From Candidatus Zipacnadia bacterium (lineage in GTDB: Bacteria > Armatimonadota > Zipacnadia > Zipacnadales > UBA5352): a DNA stretch of 64,000 nucleotides. Below the pieces are notes generated by a model, which was not told where the DNA came from, made no database searches, and saw only the letters and a list, made by a program, of their open reading frames with translations. The stretch covers positions 1 to 64,000 of the forward strand of contig JALGSU010000031.1 in assembly GCA_029821735.1 (NCBI GenBank). Reading direction: 5' to 3'. The first letter of the stretch is position 1. Every line of letters begins with the position of its first letter. A program made the translations under genes and the position numbers. Of this stretch, positions 29,008 to 37,507 are shown in pieces.

Positions 29008-31396
29008 TCATAGCCCGGCGGCAAGGTCTGAGGTCTCGGCCAGCTTCCACGTCTCGCCGCCGTCGGGCGACATCAGCACGGCGCGCCGATTGCCCGGATG
29101 ATCGTTCCGGTAGAACCAGTGTGTCGACCAGTAGTCGTAGGAGATGAAGAGGCGACCGGTGCGGTCGATGGTCAGCCGATGGTAGAAGACACTGTATTCG
29201 GAGAAGGGTGCCGCAATCAGCACGCGCGGCTCCTCCCACGGCTGGCCCGGCCGCTTGCGCTGGTAGGCGAGCGTGGCGTAGTTGCTGTTCGGATACGGCT
29301 CGCCCCAACGCCACAGCCTGAATACCACGTGCAGGGTACCATCGTCAGTGCACACCAGCCCGATGTAGGTCATGTTCAAGTCCTCACCGGCAGTCAGCGG
29401 CTCGGACCAAGTTCCGGCGGCGTCGTGCGGCCCCCCTGACCGGCAGTGCTGGAACGGTCGACCGTGGGTGCCAATCAGGACATGCAGGTAACCGTCGGAG
29501 TCCATCGTGATGCTTGGCGAGTTATGGACGTCGTTGGCCGGCGGACCGTACCCGATAAGCGCCGGGGTGCCCAGGTCACCCGTCTCGCGGTCGAAAGTCA
29601 CCGCATAGGTCGGGACCCCGGGCACGTCTTCGGCCGGATCGGTGGCCTCACCCCACGCCACGTGAACCTTGGGCCCGTCTGACACAACCGAGGAGGGCAT
29701 GCCTGAATGCGACGACAAGCCGATGCACAGCCGCGTGATCAAGACCGGCTCACCGATCTCGATGACGCCATCGACCTTCTCGGGGGTGAACAGTTCCAGA
29801 TCATTGAGGCTACGCCATCGCAGCTTCGGGTCTTTGGCCGTGCGGCGGAAGCGCGTGAAGGCCGGCGGGCCCTCGGGTGCGTTTTGGCCCGAGGACTGCT
29901 CCAGGTCGATCCCACCCCTGCCGCCGGGCACCTCGTAGGCGGCGAACGTCCGTCCCTGGTCGGCTGAATGCAGCAGGGCGTTCTTGCCAGCACAGACTGC
30001 GGCCAGGTAGACGCCGCCATCGCGATCGAAGGCGACCTTGGTCGAGGCCACACGGACGGGCTCACCGTCGAAGGCCTCGGGGCGCGAGACCACAGCCTCG
30101 GAGATGATCGTCTCTTCCCACTCACCGTCGCGCCATGTCGCGATGCCGGCGCTGGTCCGCGCGTAGGGTCGATTCTCAGGATCAAAGTACATCTGATAGT
30201 TCAAGGGGTAGTCGGGCAGGTAACCGAACTGCTTGTTCTCGTGCTGGTAGGGCGTCAGCTGGATGGGCATTTCGAGCGGCAAGCCAGCGGGCGCCTGGCC
30301 GGGCTTGATGGTGAGGGTCGACCAGGTGGAGACTTCGGGCGTGTCAGTCGGGGTGATGCGCACATGACACACGTGCGGCCCGTCCCCGTCCGGAACCGAA
30401 TAGCGGACGGACACCGGCGCCCCCCGTCGCGCAGCCACCGAGACCTGTGGCGCGCTGACCTCCACGGGCCACTGCTCGCCGGGGAACTCCACGCTCAGCG
30501 AGAACTCCCGGTCCACCAGCGAGTTGTTGTGGACCTGCAACTGCACCTCGCCCTGCGCGCCGGGGTCGGCGTAGACCGTGCGCTGATAGGGCGTGAGCAG
30601 CCACCGGTTCTCGATGAACGGGAACCACGAGTCCGGGTCTGGAGACCAGAGGCATTCGTCGTAGATGGGCTCGGCATTGCCCCACCGGGTTACACCGTCG
30701 ATGTTGACGGTGCCCGTTGCGACAGGCATCCGCAGTTGCCACGGTATCGAGTCGCGATGCTCCTCGGCAGGGGCGGACCAGGTGGCGGGGCCCTCAGCGG
30801 TCAGGCTCAGCGTACCGAGTTTCTCGCCAGCCGCGTCGTAGACAACGGGCATCTCCGAGCCCGCCGGCAGGCCGGTGATCTCGATGCCGAACTCGCCATG
30901 GCGCGGGTGGAAGCAGATCATGCCGGGCAGCTCCGGGCTCGCGAGCACTATCGGCTCCTGATGCCGCTCGTCCTTGTGGCCTCGAGCCGTCTCGATCAGG
31001 TACTTCGGACAGTTGGTGCGGAACCCCCAGACCATGTTCTGCCCGTAACGGTCCCGGGACACCGTGACGTTGAGCGCGTAAATGCCGGCCCGGGGCACTT
31101 CGGTCCTGAGTGTCACCGTCGCGGGTGGCCCGAGGCCTTCGCCGACCGGCTCGCCATCGTCGGGGATGAACTCCATTGCGTCGATTGCGGTCACGCTTCT
31201 GCACCTCGACGACGAGTTCGCCAGGTTCGGCGAGGAAGTACACGCCGCCGCATCCGCCGATCAGTGGCTCGAAGTCGGCCTTAGCCATGGGTATGCCCCC
31301 ATCAACGTCCTGTCCGGGCTGCTCCTGGGCAAGACCCGGTGCCTGCAGCAGTGCCATCGAGAACGCAAGTGCCAGCCCAAGGTATCTCGCAGACAT
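29008..31396 (-). pseudogene. Secreted BNR-repeat (sialidase-like propeller) protein, frameshifted near its N-terminus
   Basis: A first frame starts at the ATG at 31396, with GGAGGAG upstream, and encodes a signal peptide (MSARYLGLALAFSMALLQAPGLAQ) and about 45 further residues to GELVVEVQK. Near 31195-31205 the sense moves to a second frame, continuing as VTAIDAMEFIPDDGEP for about 730 residues to 29008. The second frame has no upstream ribosome site or signal peptide, so one gene with a 1-nt insertion or 2-nt deletion is the likely reading. The C-terminal half has repeated BNR-like blades (SADQGRTF, SPDGGETW, DSDGYLHVLIG), typical of sialidase-like propellers of the BNR-4 type. It heads the run containing the Gfo/Idh/MocA, isomerase-fold and GuaA-like genes. 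Confidence 0.72.
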
Positions 31397-31440
31397 GACA
31401 TCTCTCCTCCAGCGGGTCGCGCGCACCCGTGTTGTCCGAC

Positions 31441-31463
31441 AGCCCGCATGCTCTGCCTTTCTC
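31441..31463 (+). repeat. 23-nt segment nearly identical to 44173-44195
   Basis: This segment, in the 249-bp divergent gap before the metallophosphoesterase gene, matches 44173-44195 at 21 of 23 positions. At the second site it encodes part of a signal peptide (PACSAFL); here the same frame reads PACSAFLLL but is not attached to a recognisable gene. It may be a leftover 5' end of a lost secreted protein. I see no clear promoter in the rest of the gap. Confidence 0.35.
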
Positions 31464-31645
31464 CTCTTGACTGCCAAGGGCCTCCGCCGGGCAGGTGAAG
31501 GAGCGAAAGCCTCGCGAGGTGAACACCATGAGACGCGCCCAATGACTGCACGGACCCATCCGGGCAGGAGAGGCCCCGCAGTGGCGGCGACGGGACCGAT
31601 GCACGCAAACTCGTGCAAGTGAGTATTGGGGAAGAGGCCGGCAAG

Positions 31646-33598
31646 ATGATTAGGGAGAGCAAGCGGACGCTTTGGAGCGGCACCATACTCTGTTGCAGTA
31701 TCATCCTCGCGCTCTGGTCGGTAGCACCGGTCGCGCTCGGACAGGAGGGCGAGGCCGTGGTCGCCGAAGGGTTCGAGGGCGAGATCCCGGACCTCCACAT
31801 ATACAAGGCCTCGTATGCGGGTGACGACTCCCGCGCGCACTCGGGCGCGTTCTCGCTGCGCGTCACACCGGATGGTGCCAGGGGTGCCGCCTACTTCCGG
31901 CTTGATGGCGTGGTCGACACGAGTATGGACTGCGAGTTCTCGGTCTGGGTGAACGCTGGGGCCGATGGCGCTGCCCAGTTGTATATCTCCGCCAGCAATG
32001 GTGAGGCCAGGTACACCAAGTCATCGGTTGCCGGGGGCAAGGCCGGTGAGTGGGTGAAGCTGACCGGGTCAGTCCGCGCGGAGGAGTGGCAAGAGGCCGA
32101 CTGCGATGTCATGATGGCGATGGCGGTGAGCGCGGAGAGCTGGTTCGATGACGTGCTCATCGCCGCGACGGTTCTGCCCGACCCGCCTATGGTGGCATAC
32201 CCGAAGCTACAGCCCCTGCTCCGCGAGCAAGCCGACGCGCGCGCCGTCTCGATTGAGCCGGGTGAGACGCTTGATCTGGACGCCACCGACGGAGCCTTCG
32301 CGCCTGATCTGGCCGGTCAGGACGTGACCTCGCCCGACGCACCGGAGCTGCAGATATCTGCGGACGGCCTGCTGAGTTTCGCGATCGACGTCGCCGAGGC
32401 CATGTACGTCACCGGCAGCGTATCGCTCAAGCCAGACGATGATCTGCGCCCGGGATTGCGCGCGTGCGTGCTCAGTGACTCGACGCTCGTTGCCACGCCG
32501 ATGGTCGTGGCCCCAGCGTGGGGCCCACTCAAGACCCAGGAAGCTGTGCCTGATATCGAGGGCACGCCGCCTCCCGAGCGGGTGGAGCTGGTCGAGTGGC
32601 TGCTGTCTGCGGGGAGGCACTATGTTACCGTGGCAGGTCCGCATTTCAGGCCCGCCGGCGAGTTCCGCGGGCTGCTGATTACGCCAACCGATCGGCCGGT
32701 GGAGACGCCGGTTGTGACTTTCGCACTTCTGGCCGACACGCACCTTTCGCAGGGGCATCGGCCATACATGAACGTGATAATGGGCGACGCGTCGGCCGCG
32801 GAGTTGCCGGCGGAGTTCGAGGCGCTGCGGGCCGAGGGAGTGGCGTTCGCGCTGATGGCAGGCGACATGGTCAATAGCGCGACGCGCGGGGAATTCGAGC
32901 AACTCGCCGAGGTCTTGGGCGCCACGGAACTGCCCGTCTACGGGTGTGTGGGCAACCACGACGCCTACGATTCGTCATCCAGGCCTGATATGTTCGAGCT
33001 TCTGCCCGACCTGTTCCCGGGAGACCAGACGGACTACGTAATGAGCCACGGTCCGCTGCGATTCGTTGTGGTGGACGCGTCATATTGGCGCACGAAGGAT
33101 GGGCAGATTGCGGACCACTACGACAGCTCGGACTATGGCGGTATTGGCATAAAGGCCGGCCAGATGCAGTGGCTGCGCGACACGCTTGCCGCGGACACGC
33201 AGACGCCGACGGTCGTAGTCTGGCACTACGGGTTCTACGACCGTGGCGGCGAGAGTTCGTGCGGACACCGGATGCGCACCAGCACGTGCCATGGCGCCAA
33301 CGAGGTGCTCGAGCTGCTGCGGGAAACCCCGAATGTCATCGCGACCCTCAGCGGCCACAGCCACTGGAACCAGATCAACGTGCTGGAAGGAATCACGCAC
33401 GTTCAGAACCCGGCCTTCGCTGAATGGCCCAACGCATTCCGGGTTTTCCGCGTCTACGATGACCGCATGGAGTGGGAAGTGAGGCAGGTGAGCAATCGCG
33501 GATTCGTCCGCGAGGCGTTCACACCGGAGAAGGCCCAGTCGTGGATGATCTCAACGGGCGCGGGTGACCTGGCCGGCGAGATCCCTCTGAGCCGCTGA
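31646..33598 (+). CDS. Secreted metallophosphoesterase with N-terminal binding domain
   Basis: A 650-residue exported protein. I take the ATG at 31646 because it is followed by a signal peptide (residues 1-33); the frame also offers a GTG at 31613. Residues of about 35-185 form a carbohydrate-binding-like jelly roll. From about residue 355 to the end is a calcineurin-like phosphoesterase with a full metal-ligand set: ADTHLSQ (D-x-H), AGDMVNS, GCVGNHD, VVWHYGF and SGHSHW. It could be a secreted phosphatase, phosphodiesterase or nucleotidase. The gene is followed by a fragment of a catalase gene and then a DUF454 gene. Confidence 0.82.
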   Translation: MIRESKRTLWSGTILCCSIILALWSVAPVALGQEGEAVVAEGFEGEIPDLHIYKASYAGDDSRAHSGAFSLRVTPDGARGAAYFRLDGVVDTSMDCEFSVWVNAGADGAAQLYISASNGEARYTKSSVAGGKAGEWVKLTGSVRAEEWQEADCDVMMAMAVSAESWFDDVLIAATVLPDPPMVAYPKLQPLLREQADARAVSIEPGETLDLDATDGAFAPDLAGQDVTSPDAPELQISADGLLSFAIDVAEAMYVTGSVSLKPDDDLRPGLRACVLSDSTLVATPMVVAPAWGPLKTQEAVPDIEGTPPPERVELVEWLLSAGRHYVTVAGPHFRPAGEFRGLLITPTDRPVETPVVTFALLADTHLSQGHRPYMNVIMGDASAAELPAEFEALRAEGVAFALMAGDMVNSATRGEFEQLAEVLGATELPVYGCVGNHDAYDSSSRPDMFELLPDLFPGDQTDYVMSHGPLRFVVVDASYWRTKDGQIADHYDSSDYGGIGIKAGQMQWLRDTLAADTQTPTVVVWHYGFYDRGGESSCGHRMRTSTCHGANEVLELLRETPNVIATLSGHSHWNQINVLEGITHVQNPAFAEWPNAFRVFRVYDDRMEWEVRQVSNRGFVREAFTPEKAQSWMISTGAGDLAGEIPLSR

Positions 33599-33707
33599 GC
33601 CGCCACTGGATATCGATGGAGCCGCCGACCACTGGGACCATCAGGAGGACGACTACTACAGCCAGCCCGGCATGGTCTTTCGCCGATACGGCGGGACAGG
33701 AGTTCGC
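33591..33707 (+). pseudogene. Remnant of a catalase gene (C-terminal barrel segment)
   Basis: In the gap between the phosphoesterase and the DUF454 gene, one frame reads EPPLDIDGAADHWDHQEDD and then YYSQPGMVFRRYGG (about 33597-33695). This matches the conserved segment near the end of the catalase core, whose usual form is EPPL-x-I-x-G-x-A-D, then D-H-x-E, then D-x-Y-S-Q-P-G and a Phe/Tyr-Arg. The frame is closed upstream by a stop at 33588 and runs without a stop into the DUF454 start, so it is not an independent gene. It looks like the scar of a deletion that removed most of a heme catalase, with its 3' end replaced by the DUF454 gene. Confidence 0.6.
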
Positions 33708-34109
33708 ATGGCAGACAACGGTGAGGAGGGCGCGGCCGGAAGACTGAAGACGGTAGCGCTTTTCGTGGCAGGATCGATCTCGCTGGGCCTCGGGATCATC
33801 GGGGTGTTCGCCCCGCTTCTGCCAACCACACCGTTCCTGCTACTGGCCGCTGCCTGCTACATCAGGAGTTCCCCGCGGGCATACCGCTGGCTCATGGCGA
33901 ACCGGCTCCTCGGCGGCTACATCAAGCGCTACCGGGACGGCGAGGGGATGCCGCTCGGCGCGAAGGTGGGAATCATCTGCCTGCTGTGGCTGACCATCGG
34001 CTACTCAGGTGTCTACGTCGTGGACAGCGTGCTGGTCCGGGGGATACTGGCGCTCGTCGCCATCGGCGTCACCATCCACATCCTCTCGATCCGGACATCA
34101 GCGCGCTGA
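33708..34109 (+). CDS. DUF454 (YbaN-type) inner-membrane protein
   Basis: A 133-residue membrane protein. I start it at the ATG at 33708, with AGGAG 6 nt upstream; the frame is open further back but that part is the catalase remnant. The hydrophobic segment LFVAGSISLGLGIIGVFAPLLP followed by TTPFLLLAAACYIRSSPRAYRWLM is the DUF454 signature. Further hydrophobic segments fill the C-terminal half, giving about three membrane spans. The family's function is unknown. It ends 34 nt from the convergent activase gene. Confidence 0.88.
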   Translation: MADNGEEGAAGRLKTVALFVAGSISLGLGIIGVFAPLLPTTPFLLLAAACYIRSSPRAYRWLMANRLLGGYIKRYRDGEGMPLGAKVGIICLLWLTIGYSGVYVVDSVLVRGILALVAIGVTIHILSIRTSAR

Positions 34110-34143
34110 CGTGGCGGAGGGTCGGGTATCACGGGCGAGCGGC

Positions 34144-35049
34144 TCAGTCGCTCCCGGAGACGGCATTCAGTCCGAAAGCGCGCAGGCGTTCGACCACGCG
34201 ACGAGGCTCTTCGCCTGAGGTCGGCGGTGTTTGAGGCATCGCGTCCTCTCGCCCCACCGCCGCATACTTCGAGTGGGCGAGCGGGTTGAAGGGCAGCACC
34301 TTCACCGCCTGTATGTGCTCCAGTCCACCGAGCAGCGCCCCGGCTGAATCGATGAACCGATCGTCATCGTTGACCCCCGGAATAAGCGGAATCCTGATCT
34401 CGATTGGCGTTCCATATTCATCGAGACGCCGCAGGTTCTCAAGTATCAGACCGTTCTCCCGGCCCGTATACCGCTTGTGCAACGCGGGATCCGTCTGCTT
34501 GACGTCGTACAGGAAGAGGTCGGTGACCGGCCCGACCGTCTCGAACGCCTCCCACGGCACCATGCCACAGGTATCGACCGCTGTGTGCAGGGATTCGTTC
34601 TTCGCCAGGCCCAGCAGCTCTGCGCAGAATTCAGCCTGCAGGAGCGGCTCGCCGCCCGAGAGCGTGAGGCCGCCGCCGGTGCTGTCGTAGAATGTCCTGT
34701 CCTCAATCACCGTGGTCAGAAGCTGCTGCGCGGTCATCTCCCGACCGTAGAACACCAGCGCGCCGCCGAGGCATACCTCAGCGCATGCGCCACAGGCGAC
34801 GCAGCGCGTTCGGTCGAAGACGTGTCCCCCATCGACCATCTGCTGCGCGCCCTCGGGGCATACCCGCGCGCACTCGCCGCAGCCAATGCACTTATTGGCG
34901 ACATACCCCAGTTCGGGGCCACGGGCGATGGTCTCGGGGTTGTGGCACCAGACGCATGACAGCGGGCAACCCTTGAAGAACACGGTGGTCCGGATTCCGG
35001 GCCCGTCATGCGTGGAGAACCGTATGATGTCGGCTACTGTACCAGTCAC
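34144..35049 (-). CDS. Glycyl-radical-enzyme activating enzyme (radical SAM, PflA-like)
   Basis: A 301-residue radical SAM activase starting at a GTG at 35049 with AGGGAG upstream. The CX3CX2C cluster motif is Cys28, Cys32 and Cys35 in FFKGCPLSCVWCHNPE. An inserted ferredoxin-like domain (about residues 54-100) has two cysteine sets, CIGCGECARVCPEG and CVACGACAEVCLGG, for two more 4Fe-4S clusters, as in activases of dehydratase- and decarboxylase-type glycyl radical enzymes rather than classical PflA. GGGLTLSGGEPLLQ is the SAM-binding glycine region and DLFLYDVKQ a typical later strand. It lies 38 nt downstream of the glycyl radical enzyme and would install its glycyl radical under anoxic conditions. 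Confidence 0.93.
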   Translation of the reverse strand: MTGTVADIIRFSTHDGPGIRTTVFFKGCPLSCVWCHNPETIARGPELGYVANKCIGCGECARVCPEGAQQMVDGGHVFDRTRCVACGACAEVCLGGALVFYGREMTAQQLLTTVIEDRTFYDSTGGGLTLSGGEPLLQAEFCAELLGLAKNESLHTAVDTCGMVPWEAFETVGPVTDLFLYDVKQTDPALHKRYTGRENGLILENLRRLDEYGTPIEIRIPLIPGVNDDDRFIDSAGALLGGLEHIQAVKVLPFNPLAHSKYAAVGREDAMPQTPPTSGEEPRRVVERLRAFGLNAVSGSD

Positions 35050-35087
35050 TGCGCAGGTGCTCCCTGTGTGCGGCGAGGGTGGGTGTC

Positions 35088-37316
35088 TCAGACCAGCAGA
35101 TGCTCGGCCTGCTCGATGAACATGTCCTGCTCGATCTCGCTGAGGTTGACGAAGTGGACATTCCAGCCGCAGACCCGCACCTGCAGGTTCGCGTATTGTT
35201 CCGGGCGCTCCTGGGCTTCGCGGAGCGTGGCGACATCAAAGATGTTGAACTGGATGGAGAAGCCGCCCTGTGCGAAGTAGCTTCGGACCAGCCCCACCAG
35301 TGCGGTCAGGCCATCGTCGCCTTGCACGGCAGTCGGGTGCAGCATGATATCGAGCACGGAGCCGTTGGGGTATTGCGTGAAATCCACGTTGCTCACCGAG
35401 TTGATCAAGGCGGTGACGCCCTCGCGATCCATCCCCATGACAGCGCTCAGATTCTTGGACAGTGGCTCATGCGCCTTCCTGCCGTCCGGCAGTGCCCCGA
35501 CTGCTTTGCCCAGCGCGATGCAGTGGTCTATTGAGTTCAGCGCCGCGCAGAACTGTCCGCCCCGCTCGTTCTGCCGGCTGTTGATGGTGTGCGCGACGAA
35601 GTCCGTGATCTCGCGTGCGAGCGCATCCGGCTTGTCCAGGTTGTTGCCGAACTTCTGGCCGCTGTTCAGCACCTTGAGCCGAAGCAGTTCGTTGTCCGCC
35701 CAGTCGTTCTTCAGCGTCTCAGCCAGAGCGCTCATGCTGATGGTCTCGGTCTCGAAGACCAGTTCACGTATGGCGACCAGCGAGTCGACCGTGCTGGCGA
35801 GGCTGGCGACGCAACTGCCCGTGTTGTTGTATTTCGCGCCGCCAGCGGCGATGTCGCGCCCGCTCTGGACGCACTCGAGCATCGTCCCGGAGAGCAGCGG
35901 CGAGCTGTTCATTTGCGTCCAGGGCGACTCAAAGGCGATCGCGACGTCCTGGGCTGTCGTGAACAGGTGAGCCAGTTGCGTCTTGACGGCGGCGAGGAAC
36001 TCGTCGAAGGATGAGAAGTCGTCGCACTCGCCCGTTTTCGGGCCCATCTGCCGACCGCTCAGCGGATCGACGCCGTCATACAGCGCCCACTCGACGCCCT
36101 TGATGATGTTCACCCACTGCGAGCCGGAGCAGGGGACTTCCTTGCCCACGATCGCCGGCTCATAGCAGCCCATCAGTATGTAGTCGCGAGCTTCTTCGAC
36201 GGGTACGCCGCGCTTGATGAGGCTGGCGATCGCCACATCGTCATTGGCGAAAACGAAGCTGCTGCTGCCCTCGCGGATGCACGAAGCCACCCGCCGCAGG
36301 ATACCCTCGGGCGTGCCCTCATGAACCCGAATGGACAGTTTGGGGTTCACTGTCCGCATTTCCTCGTAGGCTTCCAGCGCGGCGTAGGTCAGCGGGTTGG
36401 TCACATCGCTGCCGTCGACGTCGAGCCCGCCGAACACGAAGTTCTTCCCATACTCCTGGTCGCGGGTCTTCGCGAAAAACTTGATGAAGAAGTACTTGAT
36501 GAGCTCTTGTTCCTGTTCGTGCGTATACAGCCCGCGTTCCAGATCAGAGCGGTAGAAGCGGTAGTAGAGGCGGTCAAAGCCACCCATGGAGCGGACGCTT
36601 TCGCCCTCCATCTCCATGAACTCGTGGCAGAGGTAGGCCAGTTGCAGCGCCTCGTAGAGGGTCTCGGGCGCGCCCGCAGCGATGTTGCGCAGGCATTGCG
36701 CCAGAGCCTGCATCCGTTCTCGCTCTTCGGGGTGAAGCTCCGCCTGCTTGTCGGCGCCCTCGGCCAGCCGGAGCATGAACTGCATGAACGCGACGTAGAC
36801 CATCTCGACGGCGTCGTAGAAATCGCGCTCGGTCTCGCTCAGGGAGCCTGCGGCGAGTTTGCTCTCCCGCGTTTCCCTGACGAACTCCAGCAGCCCGGAA
36901 GGCCCGAGCGACAGCATCCGCTCCCAGTCCGGCGATACGTGGCTGAAGTTGGGATACGCGATGAGCGCGCCCACTGAGCGACCGGTCAGAGCGGTCTCGC
37001 TTGCTTCAGCGACAACGGTCTTCCTGATCTCGGCCGTCCACGCGTCGCGCAGTCCTCGCGGGATGCCGCCGTGTTGCAGACGGTCGGCGAACCAGTCCTT
37101 GGGGTCGACCTCAATCCGGCCATTCAGGAGGATCATCTCGAAGGCTCTTGCCTTCGTGCGGATGCGCGGTTGCCCTTCTTCTTCTGCATCCTGCACCATC
37201 TGCGCGACCGCGGCTTTCAGCTTCTCCAGAGACCACCCGGTCGTCTCATCCCACGCAGGCTCTTGGTATTGCGCCTCAAGGTGATCGCGATTGCGGTCGA
37301 AAGCGTTCCACGGCAT
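35088..37316 (-). CDS. Glycyl radical enzyme of unknown substrate (PFL-like superfamily)
   Basis: A 742-residue protein. I start it at the ATG at 37316 (MPWNAFDRNRDHLEA) with GGGGAG upstream; the open frame reaches 37508 without support. The active-site thiyl Cys is Cys384 in LMGCYEPAI, with Glu386 two residues later. The C-x-E arrangement is typical of dehydratase/lyase members (glycerol, propanediol, choline, hydroxyproline types) and unlike the Cys-Cys pair of pyruvate formate-lyase. The radical site is Gly717 in VRVCGWNVHF, a Trp variant of the usual G-Y. The protein is shorter than CutC or glycerol dehydratase. No microcompartment shell genes are nearby, so the substrate is open. A candidate promoter lies at 37359-37386. 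Confidence 0.9.
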   Translation of the reverse strand: MPWNAFDRNRDHLEAQYQEPAWDETTGWSLEKLKAAVAQMVQDAEEEGQPRIRTKARAFEMILLNGRIEVDPKDWFADRLQHGGIPRGLRDAWTAEIRKTVVAEASETALTGRSVGALIAYPNFSHVSPDWERMLSLGPSGLLEFVRETRESKLAAGSLSETERDFYDAVEMVYVAFMQFMLRLAEGADKQAELHPEERERMQALAQCLRNIAAGAPETLYEALQLAYLCHEFMEMEGESVRSMGGFDRLYYRFYRSDLERGLYTHEQEQELIKYFFIKFFAKTRDQEYGKNFVFGGLDVDGSDVTNPLTYAALEAYEEMRTVNPKLSIRVHEGTPEGILRRVASCIREGSSSFVFANDDVAIASLIKRGVPVEEARDYILMGCYEPAIVGKEVPCSGSQWVNIIKGVEWALYDGVDPLSGRQMGPKTGECDDFSSFDEFLAAVKTQLAHLFTTAQDVAIAFESPWTQMNSSPLLSGTMLECVQSGRDIAAGGAKYNNTGSCVASLASTVDSLVAIRELVFETETISMSALAETLKNDWADNELLRLKVLNSGQKFGNNLDKPDALAREITDFVAHTINSRQNERGGQFCAALNSIDHCIALGKAVGALPDGRKAHEPLSKNLSAVMGMDREGVTALINSVSNVDFTQYPNGSVLDIMLHPTAVQGDDGLTALVGLVRSYFAQGGFSIQFNIFDVATLREAQERPEQYANLQVRVCGWNVHFVNLSEIEQDMFIEQAEHLLV

Positions 37317-37358
37317 AGTGATGGTCTCCCCTCTGGCACACCGGTGGGACTGCACCGA

Positions 37359-37386
37359 ATGATACCAGACTGCGGTGTCAAAGCAA
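37359..37386 (-). promoter_or_regulatory. Candidate promoter of the glycyl radical enzyme operon
   Basis: On the minus strand TTGCTT (37386-37381) and TATCAT (37364-37359) are separated by 16 nt, placing the start near 37352 and leaving a leader of about 36 nt. The -10 is a good match, the -35 modest. A TTGACA also begins inside the spacer but is too close to the -10. I see no FNR-like TTGAT-N4-ATCAA box. Confidence 0.35.
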
Positions 37387-37507
37387 GCCCTTTTCGCATG
37401 TCGTCCGGAGGCCGGCCGTGTGGGCGCGCGGAGGATTGACGGGTGACTGAGCGGAATGAGCCATCGTCGATCTGCCATGCCAAGTACCAGCCCCGCAGGA
37501 GGCGCCA

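Noticed and set aside
31461..31495. Promoter with a TTGACT -35 before the metallophosphoesterase gene
   Set aside because: The -35 is good but the expected -10 position is GC-rich with no match.
35088..37316. Pyruvate formate-lyase
   Set aside because: The active site has Cys-x-Glu, not the Cys-Cys pair of pyruvate formate-lyase.
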